Shown: positions 1-10,259, numbered from the stretch's first letter. The stretch is DNA of 64,000 nt from Pseudotabrizicola algicola (GCF_010915705.1 NZ_JAAIKE010000003.1:248001-312000); one strand, 5' to 3'. The notes: a model not told the origin generated them from the letters alone. Made by a program: numbers and translations.

Positions 1-29
1 ATCATAAGCTCAGGCAGAAAGGTTGCCCC

Positions 30-686
30 ATGCCGTCTGTTTTTCTTTCCACCACATCACGCGATATTCCGGTTGTGCCAGAACGCGCCGCGCTGCTTTT
101 CATCGATGTGCAGAACTTTTCCTGCCATCCCGACGGTGCGGAATGGGCGATGATGCCCCCGGATGAGCGGGCTCAAAAGCGCGATCCCTTCCTTGCCCAT
201 TTCAACGCGGAAACCCTGCCCCGAATGCAACGGTTGCAGGCGGCCGCGCGGGCGGCGGGGATCGAGGTGATGTATACCACCATCGAGAGCCTGACTCTCG
301 ATGGGCGTGACCGCAGCCTTGATTACAAGATCAGCGGCTTCAACGTGCCGAAAGGGTCTTGGGACGGCAAGGTGCTGGAGGCCATTGCGCCGCAAGGTGA
401 TGAGATTGTTCTGCCAAAGTCGTCGTCCAGTGTCTTTGTCTCGACCCACATAGACTACATCCTGCGCAATCTGGGGGTGCAGCAGGTGATCGTTTCGGGC
501 GTGTTGACCGATCAATGCGTCGAGAGCGCGATCCGCGATGCCTGCGATCTGGGGTATCTGGTGACGCAGGTCACAGATGCCTGTGCCACCTTCGGGCCGG
601 AGCGGCAGGCTGCCTCGCTGAACGCCATCAAGGGCTATTGCCGCCAGATCACCACCGATGCACTGGTCCGCGAACTCGAGGGCTGA
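30..686 (+). CDS. Isochorismatase-like cysteine hydrolase
   Basis: A 218-residue single-domain hydrolase of the isochorismatase/cysteine hydrolase family. The Asp-Lys-Cys triad is visible: D26 in ALLFIDVQN, K130 in IVLPKSSSS and C163 in SGVLTDQCVESA. Characterised relatives hydrolyse amides or carbamoyl groups (RutB ureidoacrylate hydrolase, N-carbamoylsarcosine amidase) or isochorismate. The amide-hydrolase side seems more likely because there is no siderophore gene nearby. The ATG has a GAAAGG ribosome site about 8 bases upstream. The next genes on the same strand are a NodB-type deacetylase, a GST and an SDR, which suggests a small catabolic cassette whose upstream part lies outside the window. 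Substrate unknown. Confidence 0.85.
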   Translation: MPSVFLSTTSRDIPVVPERAALLFIDVQNFSCHPDGAEWAMMPPDERAQKRDPFLAHFNAETLPRMQRLQAAARAAGIEVMYTTIESLTLDGRDRSLDYKISGFNVPKGSWDGKVLEAIAPQGDEIVLPKSSSSVFVSTHIDYILRNLGVQQVIVSGVLTDQCVESAIRDACDLGYLVTQVTDACATFGPERQAASLNAIKGYCRQITTDALVRELEG

Positions 687-860
687 GCGCACTTTGGGCG
701 CTATGCGAACTTTAGTGCGAAAAATGTAGACATGCTGTGGGCGGCTCCTGTAGCATCACGGGGCAATCTGGAAACTTTTGTTTTCAGCGCGCACAGAACA
801 GCCACAGGGAAACCCGATGCTCCAACTTCGCGCCCACGCCTTTCGCAGGGATCGCCTGTC
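687..860. other. Intergenic region with CGCACT/AGTGCG inverted repeat
   Basis: This 174-base gap separates the cysteine hydrolase from the deacetylase. CGCACT at 688-693 is matched by AGTGCG at 714-719, a 6-bp inverted repeat with a 20-base spacer. It has no T-run, so it is not a convincing terminator. An operator or chance are both possible. I see no promoter I would defend. Confidence 0.3.
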
Positions 861-1760
861 ATGAACCCTGAACGCGTCTGGGAGACGCCGGAAAGCGAAT
901 GGCGCGCCGTGGTCAATCAGGTGCGCGCCGGACAGGCACTGCGACCCGATCGCTGGCCCAACGGGGCGCGGGCAGCGGTTGCGCTGTCTTTCGACGCCGA
1001 TCACGAGACGTTTGAGCTGGGGCAGGGGCGCGCCGCCATTGGCCGTCTGGCGTGGGGAGAGTTCGGGCGCCGCACGGGCGTGCCGCGTGTGCTGGAGGTT
1101 TTGCGGCGGCATGACGTGCGGGCCACCTTTTTTACGCCCGCCGTCGCCGCGCTGATCGACCCCTACGCGATGCGCCCCATCACCGATGCGGGCCATGAGG
1201 TCGGGGTGCATGGCTGGATGCATGAAAACACCTCGCGTCTGGATCGTGCGACAGAGCGCGAACTGATGCTGCGCGCCCGTGATACGCTGGAACAGATCAC
1301 CGGACAGCGCCCTGTCGGGCACCGCGCGGCGCAATGGGACCTGAGCCCGCATACCATCGAACTGGTCGCAGAGCTCGGCTTTGCCTATGACAGCAGCATG
1401 ATGGCCGATGACGAGTGTTACGAACTCGTCGTCAAGGGCAGGGCCACGGGCCTCGTCGAGGTGCCTGTCGAATGGGTGCGCGATGATGCGGTTTATCTTC
1501 TGTTCAACCGCGACCCCGCCACCCGGCCCTGGACCCCGCCCGAAGCCGTGTTCGACATCTTCCGGCGCGAGTTCGATGCGGCTTTTGACGAGGGCGGCCT
1601 GTTCCAACTGGTGATGCATCCCTTTGTCATCGGCTACCGCTCGCGGATCTGGATTTTGGATCAGTTGATCGCCCATGCCCGCGCGCGCGGTCCGATCTGG
1701 TTCGCGACACATGCGGAAATCGCCGACTGGGTCTGGCGGCACCGCACCGGATCGCAGTGA
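861..1760 (+). CDS. Polysaccharide deacetylase (NodB homology) family protein
   Basis: A 299-residue protein of the CE4/NodB fold. The metal-binding Asp motif is in the variant form SFDADHE (classical TFDDG), and the second motif HGWMH supplies the two metal histidines (HxxxH). The family contains peptidoglycan and chitin deacetylases and the PuuE-type allantoinases. This short soluble form without signal peptide resembles the cytoplasmic PuuE / HP0310-like branch, so it may open a cyclic amide rather than deacetylate a polysaccharide. That would fit the amide hydrolase upstream. I start at the ATG at 861 (MNPERVWETP) because the in-frame extension back to 732 runs through low-quality upstream sequence. 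Confidence 0.8.
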   Translation: MNPERVWETPESEWRAVVNQVRAGQALRPDRWPNGARAAVALSFDADHETFELGQGRAAIGRLAWGEFGRRTGVPRVLEVLRRHDVRATFFTPAVAALIDPYAMRPITDAGHEVGVHGWMHENTSRLDRATERELMLRARDTLEQITGQRPVGHRAAQWDLSPHTIELVAELGFAYDSSMMADDECYELVVKGRATGLVEVPVEWVRDDAVYLLFNRDPATRPWTPPEAVFDIFRREFDAAFDEGGLFQLVMHPFVIGYRSRIWILDQLIAHARARGPIWFATHAEIADWVWRHRTGSQ

Positions 1761-1786
1761 CTCCATTTTTGCGCAAAGGACACCCC

Positions 1787-2476
1787 ATGCTCAGGTTCTA
1801 TTACAACGCGGCGCCCAACCCCCTGAAGGTGGCGCTTTTTCTGGAAGAGTCCGGTCTCGCCTATGAGGGCATCGCGGTAGACACAAAGCGCGGCCAGCAG
1901 CACGAACCGGCCTATTTGGCGATCAACCCCAACGCCAAGGTTCCCGCTCTGGTTGACGGCGATGTGGTGGTGTTCGACAGCAACGCGATCCTTCTCTATC
2001 TGGCCGAGAAAACCGGAATGTTTCTGCCGGACGAAAGCCCCGTCGCCCGCGGCGCCTTGCTGTCATGGCTGATGTTCATTGCTTCGGGTGTCGGGCCGTT
2101 TTCGGGGCAGGCCGTGCATTTTCGCAACTTCGCGCCCGGCGATCACCCCTATGCGCGCAAGCGCTATACCTTCGAGGCCCGCCGCCATTGGCGCATCATC
2201 GAAGACCGTCTGGGCCAAGGACGTTACATGATGGGGGACCCTTACACGATCCTCGATATGGCCATCTGGGGTTGGGCGCCGCGGATACCCGCGATGCTGG
2301 GCGAGGATGCGATGGCCGAGTTTCCCAACATCGCCCGCTTGATGGCCGAGCTTGACGCCCGCCCCGCCGCGCAACGGGCGCTGACGCTGAAAGATCGCCA
2401 CGCTTTCAAGCTGGAAATGGATGAAGACGCTTTGCGCGCGATGTATCCGCAGATTTTTGCGCCGGACCCGGCCTGA
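1787..2476 (+). CDS. Glutathione S-transferase family protein
   Basis: A 229-residue GST of the GstB/YfcG type. The N-terminal thioredoxin-fold domain starts YYNAAPNPLKVALFLEE, with the NxxK arrangement typical of the Nu/YfcG class rather than a catalytic Ser or Tyr. Glutathione-site residues follow at NAKVPALV (cis-Pro) and FDSNAILLYLAE. The C-terminal helical domain holds WGWAPRIP. The start at 1787 is preceded by AAAGGA at 1775-1780. An upstream in-frame ATG at 1757 overlaps the deacetylase gene and lacks a site. The stop overlaps the start of the next gene (TGATG), so the two are translationally coupled. Confidence 0.88.
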   Translation: MLRFYYNAAPNPLKVALFLEESGLAYEGIAVDTKRGQQHEPAYLAINPNAKVPALVDGDVVVFDSNAILLYLAEKTGMFLPDESPVARGALLSWLMFIASGVGPFSGQAVHFRNFAPGDHPYARKRYTFEARRHWRIIEDRLGQGRYMMGDPYTILDMAIWGWAPRIPAMLGEDAMAEFPNIARLMAELDARPAAQRALTLKDRHAFKLEMDEDALRAMYPQIFAPDPA

Positions 2477-3237
2477 TGCGAACCGCTGTTGTTACCGGAG
2501 CCGGGTCGGGCATCGGGCGGGCCGTGGCTGCGCGGCTTGCCTTTGACGGGCTGGCGGTTCTTTGCGCCGATCTGAACGAAAGTGCCGCAGCGGAAACCGC
2601 CGCCGAATTGACTCGCGCCGGCTACGCCGCGCGCGCGGTGCATGCCGACATTGCCGATGAAGTCTCTGTCGCCGCGATGGTTGCGCAGACCCTTGAGTGG
2701 ACGGGGCGCATCGACATTTGCATCGCCAATGCGGGTGCGATGATAGAGGGCGATCTGCTTTCGCTTTCGCTCGAGCAGTGGAACCGTGCGCTTGAGATCA
2801 ATGCCACGGGTGCGTTTCTGACAGCCCGTGCGGTGATGCCGCATCTTCTGGTGCAGGGCGGCACCTTGGTGTTCACCGCCTCTACCGTCGGTCTCGCGGG
2901 TATGAAGGGCGTTGCCGCCTATTCTGCCGCAAAGGGGGCGGTGGTGGCGTTGACCCGTCAGCTTGCGGCCGATTATGCCGCGCGCGGTGTCAGGGTAAAC
3001 GCCGTTGCCCCCGGTGCGGTGCGCACGCCGTTGTCTGAATCGCAGTTCCGCGCCCGCGCACGCGATGACGATGATTTCGAAGCGCAGCTGAAGCAGGTGA
3101 TCGCACGCTATCCGATCTCGCGATGGGGGACCGCGCCCGAAATTGCCGAGGTGGTGCTGTTTCTAGCGACGGAGCGGTCCTCTTGGATGACTGGGCAGAT
3201 CATTCCGGTCGATGGGGGGCTGCTCGAAGTCCGTTGA
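2476..3237 (+). CDS. SDR family NAD(P)-dependent oxidoreductase
   Basis: A classical short-chain dehydrogenase/reductase of 253 residues. The nucleotide-binding TGAGSGIG motif is at residues 6-13, IANAG follows near 90, the catalytic Ser lies in FTASTVG, and the YSAAK Tyr/Lys pair is near 155-159. VRVNAVAPGAVRTP and the C-terminal MTGQIIPVDGG are standard for the family. It is the last gene of the cassette and starts inside the GST stop codon. Substrate cannot be inferred; the combination with GST, amidohydrolase and deacetylase suggests catabolism of an imported compound. Confidence 0.88.
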   Translation: MRTAVVTGAGSGIGRAVAARLAFDGLAVLCADLNESAAAETAAELTRAGYAARAVHADIADEVSVAAMVAQTLEWTGRIDICIANAGAMIEGDLLSLSLEQWNRALEINATGAFLTARAVMPHLLVQGGTLVFTASTVGLAGMKGVAAYSAAKGAVVALTRQLAADYAARGVRVNAVAPGAVRTPLSESQFRARARDDDDFEAQLKQVIARYPISRWGTAPEIAEVVLFLATERSSWMTGQIIPVDGGLLEVR

Positions 3238-3269
3238 TCGCGCGCGGGACGCTGGCAGGGATGATGCGA

Positions 3270-3303
3270 GAAATTCATATTTTTGTTTAAAAATATGAAT
3301 TTC
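3270..3303. promoter_or_regulatory. Perfect 15-bp AT-rich inverted repeat upstream of split metH
   Basis: GAAATTCATATTTTT at 3270-3284 is followed by a four-base loop (GTTT) and its exact reverse complement at 3289-3303. It stands out in a high-GC genome. It lies 54 bases before the homocysteine methyltransferase start and 32 bases after the SDR stop. It could be an operator for a methionine-cycle regulator, or a rho-independent terminator with an A/T stem. Symmetry through the ends and position ahead of a metabolic gene favour an operator. Confidence 0.6.
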
Positions 3304-3357
3304 AATCACATTCGGAAATAAGGTAACCAACCCCCTCCGTTACAGGGGCCAGTTGCC

Positions 3358-4383
3358 ATGCTCGATATCCAGACCCGGAACGCCGCTTTGACCGCGCTTG
3401 CGCGCGATCGTATCCTGATCCTTGACGGGGCGATGGGAACGCAGATTCAGGCCCTCGGCCTGAGTGAAGAAGATTATGCCGGCCAGAGCGGGGGCTGCGC
3501 CTGCCACCCTGCGTCCGAGCATCCGCAGAAGGGCAACAATGACCTTTTGATCCTGACCCAGCCGCAGGCGATTGAAGATATCCACTTTGCCTATGCGATG
3601 GCGGGGGCCGATATCGTCGAGACGAACACGTTTTCCTCGACCACCATCGCGCAGGCCGATTACGGGATGGAAGCGGCGGTGCATGAGCTTAACGCGCAGG
3701 GCGCACGCCTCGCCCGCCGCGCCTTGGACCGCGCGACGGCGATCGACGGGCGTCCGCGTTTTGTCGCGGGGGCGATCGGTCCGACCAACCGCACGGCCAG
3801 TCTCAGCCCCGATGTGAACGATCCCGGCTATCGCGCCGTGACCTTTGACGATCTGCGCCTTGCCTATGGCCAGCAGGTGCGCGGGTTGGTGGCCGGCGGG
3901 GCGGATATCATCCTGATCGAAACCATCTTTGACACCTTGAATGCAAAGGCGGCGATCTTTGCCTGTTTCGAGGTGTTCGCCGAAACTGCACGGCGTTTGC
4001 CGCTGATGATTTCCGGCACCATCACCGATGCGTCGGGGCGCACGCTTTCGGGGCAGACCCCGACGGCCTTCTGGTATTCGGTCGCCCATGCCCGCCCGTT
4101 TACCGTCGGACTGAATTGCGCGCTTGGCGCTTCGGCCATGCGGCCCCATCTGGCCGAACTTGCGGGGGTGTCGAACACCTTTACCTGCGCTTACCCGAAT
4201 GCGGGGCTGCCCAATGCCTTTGGCCAATATGACGAAAGCCCGGACGCCACCGCCGCGCAGGTCGCCGAGTTTGCCCGTGACGGCCTTGTAAATGTGGTGG
4301 GCGGCTGCTGCGGCACCACGCCCGAGCATATCCGCGCCATCGCCGACGCCGTTGCAGGCCATACACCAAGGAGCGTGCCATGA
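3358..4383 (+). CDS. metH: Methionine synthase, homocysteine-binding module (split MetH N-terminal part)
   Basis: A 341-residue homocysteine S-methyltransferase domain, equivalent to the first module of E. coli MetH. Visible features are [12 protein letters not shown] at the N-terminus and the zinc cysteines in GLNCALGA and [10 protein letters not shown]. The stop overlaps the start of the next gene by 4 bases (ATGA). The next gene carries the folate, cobalamin and reactivation modules. Together they total 1245 residues, close to full-length MetH, so this is a natural split rather than a frameshift. The reaction is methyl transfer from methylcobalamin to homocysteine in the cytosol. An AT-rich palindrome lies just upstream. 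Confidence 0.9.
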   Translation: MLDIQTRNAALTALARDRILILDGAMGTQIQALGLSEEDYAGQSGGCACHPASEHPQKGNNDLLILTQPQAIEDIHFAYAMAGADIVETNTFSSTTIAQADYGMEAAVHELNAQGARLARRALDRATAIDGRPRFVAGAIGPTNRTASLSPDVNDPGYRAVTFDDLRLAYGQQVRGLVAGGADIILIETIFDTLNAKAAIFACFEVFAETARRLPLMISGTITDASGRTLSGQTPTAFWYSVAHARPFTVGLNCALGASAMRPHLAELAGVSNTFTCAYPNAGLPNAFGQYDESPDATAAQVAEFARDGLVNVVGGCCGTTPEHIRAIADAVAGHTPRSVP

Positions 4384-7094
4384 CCCGTTATCTGCGCCTG
4401 TCCGGGCTGGAGCCGTTCACGCTGACCCCCGATATCCCGTTTGTGAATATCGGAGAGCGGACGAATGTCACCGGCTCGGCCCGCTTTCGCAAGCTGATCG
4501 TGAACCGCGATTACGCCGCCGCGCTGGAGGTTGCGCGCGATCAGGTGGAAAACGGCGCGCAGATCATCGACATCAACATGGATGAGGGGCTGATTGACTC
4601 CAAATCCGCGATGGTCGAATTCCTCAACCTGCTGGCGGCCGAGCCCGATATCGCCCGCGTTCCCGTGATGATCGACAGTTCCAAATGGGAGGTGATCGAG
4701 GCCGGGTTGAAATGCGTGCAAGGCAAGCCGGTGGTGAACTCGATCAGCCTCAAGGAAGGGGAGGCCACGTTCAGGCATCAGGCCGGGTTGTGTCTGGCCT
4801 ATGGCGCGGCAGTCGTCGTCATGGCCTTTGACGAGGACGGTCAGGCCGACAGTTTCGCCCGAAAGACCGAAATATGCGCCCGCGCCTACCGCATTCTGGT
4901 CGAGGAGGTCGGCTTTCCGCCCGAGGATATCATCTTCGATCCGAACATCTTTGCCGTCGCCACCGGAATTGAAGAGCACAACAACTACGGTGTCGATTTC
5001 CTGCAGGCGACGCGATGGATCAGGCAGAACCTGCCGCATGCCCATGTGTCGGGCGGGGTGTCTAACCTGTCGTTCAGCTTTCGCGGCAATGATCCTGTGC
5101 GCGAGGCGATGCACGCCGTGTTTCTCTATCACGCCATTCAGGCGGGGATGGATATGGGCATCGTCAATGCGGGGCAATTGGCGGTTTATGACCAGATCGA
5201 CCCCGAATTGCGCGACGCCTGCGAAGATGTGGTGCTGAACCGCCGCGCCGATGCGACGGACAGGTTGCTCGACCTTGCCGAGCGCTTCAAGGGCGGCGCG
5301 CGCGAGGAAAAGCAGCGTGATCTGGCGTGGCGGGACTGGCCCGTGGAAAAGCGGCTGGAACATGCGCTGGTCAACGGCATCACCGAATTCATCGAGGAAG
5401 ATACCGAAGCCGCGCGCCAGATGGCAGAGCGCCCGCTGCATGTGATCGAAGGCCCGCTGATGGCGGGTATGAACGTGGTGGGCGACCTGTTCGGCGCGGG
5501 CAAGATGTTCTTGCCGCAGGTGGTGAAATCGGCCCGCGTGATGAAGCAGGCAGTCGCGGTGTTGCTGCCCTATATGGATGCCGAAAAGCTGGCCAACGGC
5601 GGCGAAGGGCGGCAGACGGCGGGCAAGGTCCTGATGGCCACGGTCAAGGGCGATGTGCATGACATTGGCAAGAACATCGTTGGCGTTGTGCTGGCCTGCA
5701 ACAATTACGAGATCATCGATCTGGGCGTGATGGTGCCGCCGCAAAAGATCCTTGAGGTGGCGCGCGCGGAAAAGGTGGATGTGATCGGACTGTCCGGTCT
5801 GATCACGCCCAGCCTTGATGAGATGGTGCATCTGGCGTCCGAAATGCAGCGCGAGGGTTTTACCATCCCCTTGCTGATCGGGGGCGCGACCACGTCAAAG
5901 GTGCATACGGCGGTGAAGATCGCGCCGCGCTATGCCGGTCCTGCGGTCTATGTGCTTGATGCCAGCCGTGCGGTGGGGGTGGTGAGCGCCTTGCTGAGCC
6001 CCGCGCAGCAGGGGCCCTTCGTCGAGGCTTTGCGCGCGGAGTATCGCGATGTGGCGGATCGGCACGAACGGAATGAACGTGCCAAGCAACGCCTGCCCTT
6101 GGCGCAGGCCCGCGCCAATGCGCTGCAACTGGAGTGGCAGGGCTATGACGTGCCTGCGCCACGCTTCCTCGGGGCAAGGGTGATCGACGACTGGGATCTG
6201 ACGGAGATTGCCCGCTACATCGACTGGACACCTTTCTTCCAGACGTGGGAACTCAAGGGCAGTTACCCCAAGATACTCGACGATCCCGCGCAGGGCGAAG
6301 CCGCCCGCGCGCTGTTTGCCGATGCGCAGGCGATGGTGCAGCGGATCATCGCCGAGCGTTGGTTCGGTCCACGTGCGGTGGTGGGCTTCTGGCCTGCCAA
6401 TGCGGTGGGGGAAGACATCCGTCTGTTTGCCGACGAGACGCGGGCGGAACCGCTCGCCACCCTGCACACTCTGCGCCAACAGCATGCCAAGCGCGAAGGC
6501 CGTCCCAATGTGGCGCTTGCCGATTTCGTGGCACCCGAGGGCAGCGCGCGTGACTATGTCGGCGGCTTCGTGGTGACGGCAGGGCCGGAAGAGGCCGAGA
6601 TCGCCGCCCGCTTCGACCGCGCGAATGACAATTATGCGGCCATTCTGGTCAAGGCGCTTGCCGACCGTTTCGCCGAAGCCATGGCCGAGATGCTGCATCA
6701 ACGGGTGCGCCGCGAGCTTTGGGGATATGCACCGGACGAAGCCTTTGCCCCCGACGAACTGGTGGGCGAACCCTATCGCGGCATCCGCCCCGCACCGGGC
6801 TATCCGGCGCAACCCGATCACACGGAAAAGCGCACCCTGTTCCGCCTTCTGGATGCCGAGGCGGCGACCGGTGTCACGCTGACCGAAAGCATGGCGATGT
6901 GGCCGGGGTCCTCGGTTTCGGGCCTCTATATCGGTCATCCGGACGCTTATTACTTTGGGGTGGCCAAGGTAGAACGCGATCAGGTGGCGGATTATGCACG
7001 CCGCAAAGGCATGGAATTGGACGAGGCCGAACGCTGGCTGGCGCCCATCCTCAATTACGTTCCCGCTCCGACCACCGCGCTTGCGGCAGAATGA
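4380..7094 (+). CDS. metH: Methionine synthase, folate / cobalamin / reactivation modules
   Basis: A 904-residue protein carrying the remaining MetH modules. The pterin-binding domain starts at [15 protein letters not shown] (about residue 20). The cobalamin domain carries the [11 protein letters not shown] motif near residue 425, whose His is the lower axial cobalt ligand. The C-terminal reactivation domain has [10 protein letters not shown] and MWPGSSVSG, which bind S-adenosylmethionine. It lacks the homocysteine module, supplied by the overlapping upstream gene. It makes methionine from 5-methyltetrahydrofolate and depends on vitamin B12. The cobalamin riboswitch downstream serves the next operon, not this one. 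Confidence 0.93.
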   Translation: MTRYLRLSGLEPFTLTPDIPFVNIGERTNVTGSARFRKLIVNRDYAAALEVARDQVENGAQIIDINMDEGLIDSKSAMVEFLNLLAAEPDIARVPVMIDSSKWEVIEAGLKCVQGKPVVNSISLKEGEATFRHQAGLCLAYGAAVVVMAFDEDGQADSFARKTEICARAYRILVEEVGFPPEDIIFDPNIFAVATGIEEHNNYGVDFLQATRWIRQNLPHAHVSGGVSNLSFSFRGNDPVREAMHAVFLYHAIQAGMDMGIVNAGQLAVYDQIDPELRDACEDVVLNRRADATDRLLDLAERFKGGAREEKQRDLAWRDWPVEKRLEHALVNGITEFIEEDTEAARQMAERPLHVIEGPLMAGMNVVGDLFGAGKMFLPQVVKSARVMKQAVAVLLPYMDAEKLANGGEGRQTAGKVLMATVKGDVHDIGKNIVGVVLACNNYEIIDLGVMVPPQKILEVARAEKVDVIGLSGLITPSLDEMVHLASEMQREGFTIPLLIGGATTSKVHTAVKIAPRYAGPAVYVLDASRAVGVVSALLSPAQQGPFVEALRAEYRDVADRHERNERAKQRLPLAQARANALQLEWQGYDVPAPRFLGARVIDDWDLTEIARYIDWTPFFQTWELKGSYPKILDDPAQGEAARALFADAQAMVQRIIAERWFGPRAVVGFWPANAVGEDIRLFADETRAEPLATLHTLRQQHAKREGRPNVALADFVAPEGSARDYVGGFVVTAGPEEAEIAARFDRANDNYAAILVKALADRFAEAMAEMLHQRVRRELWGYAPDEAFAPDELVGEPYRGIRPAPGYPAQPDHTEKRTLFRLLDAEAATGVTLTESMAMWPGSSVSGLYIGHPDAYYFGVAKVERDQVADYARRKGMELDEAERWLAPILNYVPAPTTALAAE

Positions 7095-7106
7095 TGACAC
7101 AAGATG

Positions 7107-7137
7107 TTGACATCAGATCGCCAATTGGGCCAATTGG
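7107..7137 (+). promoter_or_regulatory. Candidate nrd promoter with tandem CCAATTGG palindromes
   Basis: A consensus -35 hexamer TTGACA lies at 7107-7112. Two identical 8-bp palindromes, CCAATTGG, follow at 7121-7128 and 7130-7137, separated by one base, exactly where the -10 region should be. I cannot name a good -10. The arrangement looks like a repressor site over the promoter of the riboswitch transcript. It does not match the NrdR box consensus I know. Confidence 0.4.
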
Positions 7138-7320
7138 TAGCGTCATGGTGACCCGGGGCGACTCGGGGATGAAAAGGGAAGCCGGTGCGGGTCGTGACCC
7201 AAAGCCGGTGCTGCCCCCGCAACTGTAAGCGGCGAGCGACGCTGAGATGCCACTGGGCCAGGTGCTCGGGAAGGCCAGCCGAGCCCCGACCCGCGAGCCA
7301 GGAGACCTGCCCTGACACGA
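7136..7320 (+). ncRNA. Cobalamin (B12) riboswitch
   Basis: The hallmark segments of the adenosylcobalamin riboswitch appear in order: AAAAGGGAAGCCGGTG at 7172-7187, CCCCCGCAACTGTAA at 7214-7228, and the B12 box GAGCCAGGAGACCTGCC at 7295-7311. Ends are approximate. It sits about 100 bases before nrdH and therefore controls nrdHIEF. Downstream pairing such as GCGGG(GGCT)CCCGC near 7361-7374 may form the expression platform. Known logic: cobalamin binding switches the downstream genes off. Here that would silence a B12-independent reductase when B12 is available. Confidence 0.93.
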
Positions 7321-7423
7321 GACGACCGAAACCATGCGGCGGGCATGGGGCGTGTTCAGGGCGGGGGCTCCCGCTCGGTTCCGTGCCTGTTCCCGCAAGA
7401 CATTTCTACAAGGGACACAGGGC

Positions 7424-7645
7424 ATGACCATCACCGTTTATTCCAAACCCGCTTGCGTGCAATGCACCGCCACCACGCGCGCGCTGGACGCCAAAGGCAT
7501 TGCCTACAGCGTTGTCGACCTGACCGAAGATGCCGAGGCGATGGAACGGGTGTTGTCGATGGGCTATCGTCAGGCCCCTGTGGTGGTGGCCGGCGGCGCG
7601 CATTGGGCAGGGTTCCGCCCCGATATGATCGGGCAACTGGCCTGA
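7424..7645 (+). CDS. nrdH: Glutaredoxin-like protein NrdH
   Basis: A 73-residue glutaredoxin-like redoxin that delivers electrons to class Ib ribonucleotide reductase. The redox motif CVQC is at residues 11-14 in [12 protein letters not shown], and the C-terminal part GYRQAPVVV (cis-Pro) and WAGFRPD fits NrdH, whose WSGFRP-type motif distinguishes it from glutaredoxins. The start at 7424 has AAGGGA upstream and lies about 100 bases after the riboswitch. It is the first gene of nrdH-nrdI-nrdE-nrdF. Confidence 0.93.
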   Translation: MTITVYSKPACVQCTATTRALDAKGIAYSVVDLTEDAEAMERVLSMGYRQAPVVVAGGAHWAGFRPDMIGQLA

Positions 7646-7649
7646 TCCT

Positions 7650-8063
7650 GTGGCGGGGCTGGTCTACTATTCCTCGGGCTCCGGCAATACGGCGCGCTTT
7701 ATCGCTGCGCTTGGCTTGCCCGCAGACCGGATTCCCGTCCGCCCCGCCGATCCGATGCCGACACCTGCCGCGCCCTTCGTGCTGGTCTGCCCGACCTATG
7801 CAGACGGGCAGGGCAACGGTGCGGTGCCGAAACAGGTGATCGCCTTTCTGAACGATCCCGCCCGCCGCGCCCTGATCCGAGGGGTCATCGCGGCCGGCAA
7901 CCGCAACTTCGGCGCAACCTTCGCCCTTGCGGGCAAGGTGATCGCGCAAAAATGCAATGTCCCGCTGCTTTACAGCTTCGAACTGGCGGGAACCGAAACC
8001 GATATTGCCCGTGTGCGCACGGGCCTTGACCGCTTCTGGGGGGCAGAATGCTTGACGCCGTGA
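7650..8063 (+). CDS. nrdI: Class Ib ribonucleotide reductase assembly flavoprotein NrdI
   Basis: A 137-residue flavodoxin-like protein. It supplies the oxidant for assembling the dimanganese-tyrosyl radical cofactor of NrdF. The FMN phosphate loop is [12 protein letters not shown] at residues 6-17, and VCPTYADG and AAGNRNFG contribute to the flavin site. The start is GTG, four bases after nrdH. The gene overlaps nrdE by 16 bases, so translation is coupled. The position between nrdH and nrdE is the standard order. Confidence 0.93.
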   Translation: MAGLVYYSSGSGNTARFIAALGLPADRIPVRPADPMPTPAAPFVLVCPTYADGQGNGAVPKQVIAFLNDPARRALIRGVIAAGNRNFGATFALAGKVIAQKCNVPLLYSFELAGTETDIARVRTGLDRFWGAECLTP

Positions 8064-10171
8064 AACCTGCGCTGGATTACCACGCGCTCAATGCCATGCT
8101 GAACCTGTATGACGAACAGGGCCGCATCCGGTTCGAGGCCGACCGCATGGCCGCGCGGCAGTATTTCCTGCAGCATGTGAACCAGAACACGGTGTTCTTT
8201 CACTCTCTGGACGAAAAGCTGGGGTATCTGGTGGCGGAAGGCTATTACGAAGCCGCCGTGCTGGACCAGTATTCGCGCAACTTCCACCGCCAGATCTGGG
8301 ACGCGGCCTATGCGGTAAAGTTCCGCTTTCCCACCTTTCTGGGCGCGTTCAAGTATTACACCAGCTACACGCTGAAAACGCGCGACGGGCAGCGCTATCT
8401 GGAGCGTTATGAAGACCGCGTGGTCATGGTCGCGCTGACGCTGGCGCGCGGCGATGAGGCGCTTGCCCTGCGCTTCATGCACGAAATGCTTGCGGGGCGT
8501 TTCCAGCCTGCCACGCCCACCTTCCTCAATGCCGGCAAGGCGCAGCGCGGGGAACTGATCTCGTGCTTCCTCCTCCGGGTCGAGGACAACATGGAATCGA
8601 TCGGGCGCAGCATAAACTCGGCGCTGCAACTGTCGAAACGGGGCGGCGGTGTTGCCCTGATGCTGACCAACCTGCGCGAGGCAGGCGCGCCGATCAAGGG
8701 CATCGAAAACCAGTCCTCGGGCGTGATTCCGGTGATGAAACTGCTTGAAGACAGCTTTTCCTACGCCAACCAGCTTGGCGCGCGTCAGGGGGCGGGGGCG
8801 GTCTATCTGAACGCGCATCACCCCGATATTCTGCGCTTCCTCGACACCAAGCGCGAGAATGCGGATGAGAAGATCCGCATCAAGACGCTGTCCCTCGGGG
8901 TGGTCATTCCCGACATCACCTTCGAATTGGCGAAGAAGAACCACGATATGTATCTGTTCTCGCCGCATGATGTGGAACGGGTCTACGGCGTGCCGTTCTC
9001 GGAAATCTCGGTCACCGAGAAATACGCGGAAATGGTCGATGACAAGCGCATCAAGAAGCGCAAGATCAACGCCCGCGAATTCTTCCAGACGATTGCCGAG
9101 ATCCAGTTTGAATCTGGCTATCCTTACATCATGTTCGAAGACACGGTGAACCGCGCCAACCCGATTGCGGGGCGGATCAGCATGTCGAACCTGTGTTCCG
9201 AAATCCTGCAGGTGAATGAGGCGAGCGCCTATAACGATGACCTGAGCTATGCCCATCTTGGCACCGACATTTCCTGCAATCTGGGGTCCCTCAACATTGC
9301 CGCCACGATGGATGGCCCCGATTTTGGCGCGACCGTCGAGAATGCCATCCGCGCGCTGACCGCCGTTTCGGAAATGTCGGCCATCAACTCGGTGCCGTCG
9401 ATCCGGCGCGGCAATGACGAGGCCCATGCGGTGGGGCTGGGGCAGATGAACCTGCACGGCTTTCTGGCGCGCGAGCGGATTCATTACGGCAGCGCCGAGG
9501 GGGTAGAGTTTACATCGGTCTATTTTGCCGCCGTCGCCTATCACGCCATCCGCACCTCGTGCCTGTTGGCGCAGGAAAAGGGGGCCACGTTCAAGGACTT
9601 TGCCAGCTCGACCTATGCCGATGGCAGTTTCTTTGACAAATACACCAGCCGCGACTGGCTGCCGACCCTGCCGGATGTGGCGCGGGTCTTTGAGGGCATA
9701 TCCCTGCCCACGCGCGAGGATTGGGCCAAGTTGCGCGCCGATGTGATGACGCATGGCCTTTACAACCGAAACCTGCAGGCGGTGCCGCCCACGGGGTCGA
9801 TCAGCTACATCAACAATTCGACCAGTTCGATCCACCCCATCGTGTCGAAGATCGAGATCCGCAAGGAAGGCAAGATCGGCCGCGTCTATTACCCCGCCGC
9901 CTTCATGACCAATGACAATCTGGACTACTACCGCGATGCCTATGAAATCGGTCCCGAGGCGATCATCGACACCTATGCGGCCGCAACCGAGCATGTGGAT
10001 CAGGGGCTGAGCCTGACCCTGTTCTTCCCCGCCGAGGCGACGACCCGCGACATCAACCGCGCGCAGATCTACGCGTGGAAGAAGGGCATCAAGACCATCT
10101 ACTACATCCGCCTGCGCCAGACCGCGCTGGAAGGCACCGAGGTTCAGGGCTGCGTTTCCTGCACGTTGTGA
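8048..10171 (+). CDS. nrdE: Class Ib ribonucleoside-diphosphate reductase, alpha subunit
   Basis: A 707-residue catalytic subunit that reduces ribonucleoside diphosphates to deoxy forms. The first active-site cysteine is in [13 protein letters not shown], and NLCSEILQ supplies the central cysteine motif. The C-terminal tail GCVSCTL holds the CxxC pair that exchanges with NrdH. There is no long N-terminal ATP cone, as expected for NrdE versus NrdA. It overlaps nrdI. The 97-base gap before nrdF contains a GGGGGGCAGCCCCCC hairpin, which may protect or attenuate the transcript. Confidence 0.95.
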   Translation: MLDAVKPALDYHALNAMLNLYDEQGRIRFEADRMAARQYFLQHVNQNTVFFHSLDEKLGYLVAEGYYEAAVLDQYSRNFHRQIWDAAYAVKFRFPTFLGAFKYYTSYTLKTRDGQRYLERYEDRVVMVALTLARGDEALALRFMHEMLAGRFQPATPTFLNAGKAQRGELISCFLLRVEDNMESIGRSINSALQLSKRGGGVALMLTNLREAGAPIKGIENQSSGVIPVMKLLEDSFSYANQLGARQGAGAVYLNAHHPDILRFLDTKRENADEKIRIKTLSLGVVIPDITFELAKKNHDMYLFSPHDVERVYGVPFSEISVTEKYAEMVDDKRIKKRKINAREFFQTIAEIQFESGYPYIMFEDTVNRANPIAGRISMSNLCSEILQVNEASAYNDDLSYAHLGTDISCNLGSLNIAATMDGPDFGATVENAIRALTAVSEMSAINSVPSIRRGNDEAHAVGLGQMNLHGFLARERIHYGSAEGVEFTSVYFAAVAYHAIRTSCLLAQEKGATFKDFASSTYADGSFFDKYTSRDWLPTLPDVARVFEGISLPTREDWAKLRADVMTHGLYNRNLQAVPPTGSISYINNSTSSIHPIVSKIEIRKEGKIGRVYYPAAFMTNDNLDYYRDAYEIGPEAIIDTYAAATEHVDQGLSLTLFFPAEATTRDINRAQIYAWKKGIKTIYYIRLRQTALEGTEVQGCVSCTL

Positions 10172-10259
10172 GAAGGGCAGCGGCGGGGGGCAGCCCCCCC
10201 TATGGCATTGGCAGGCGCACCCTTGGCGCCTTCAATGCCCAACCCTGTGGGACATTTGA

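Noticed and set aside
3358-4383. Frameshifted metH or betaine-homocysteine methyltransferase
   Set aside because: The border is at a module junction with a clean ATGA overlap, and the next gene lacks exactly this module, so a split MetH explains it better.
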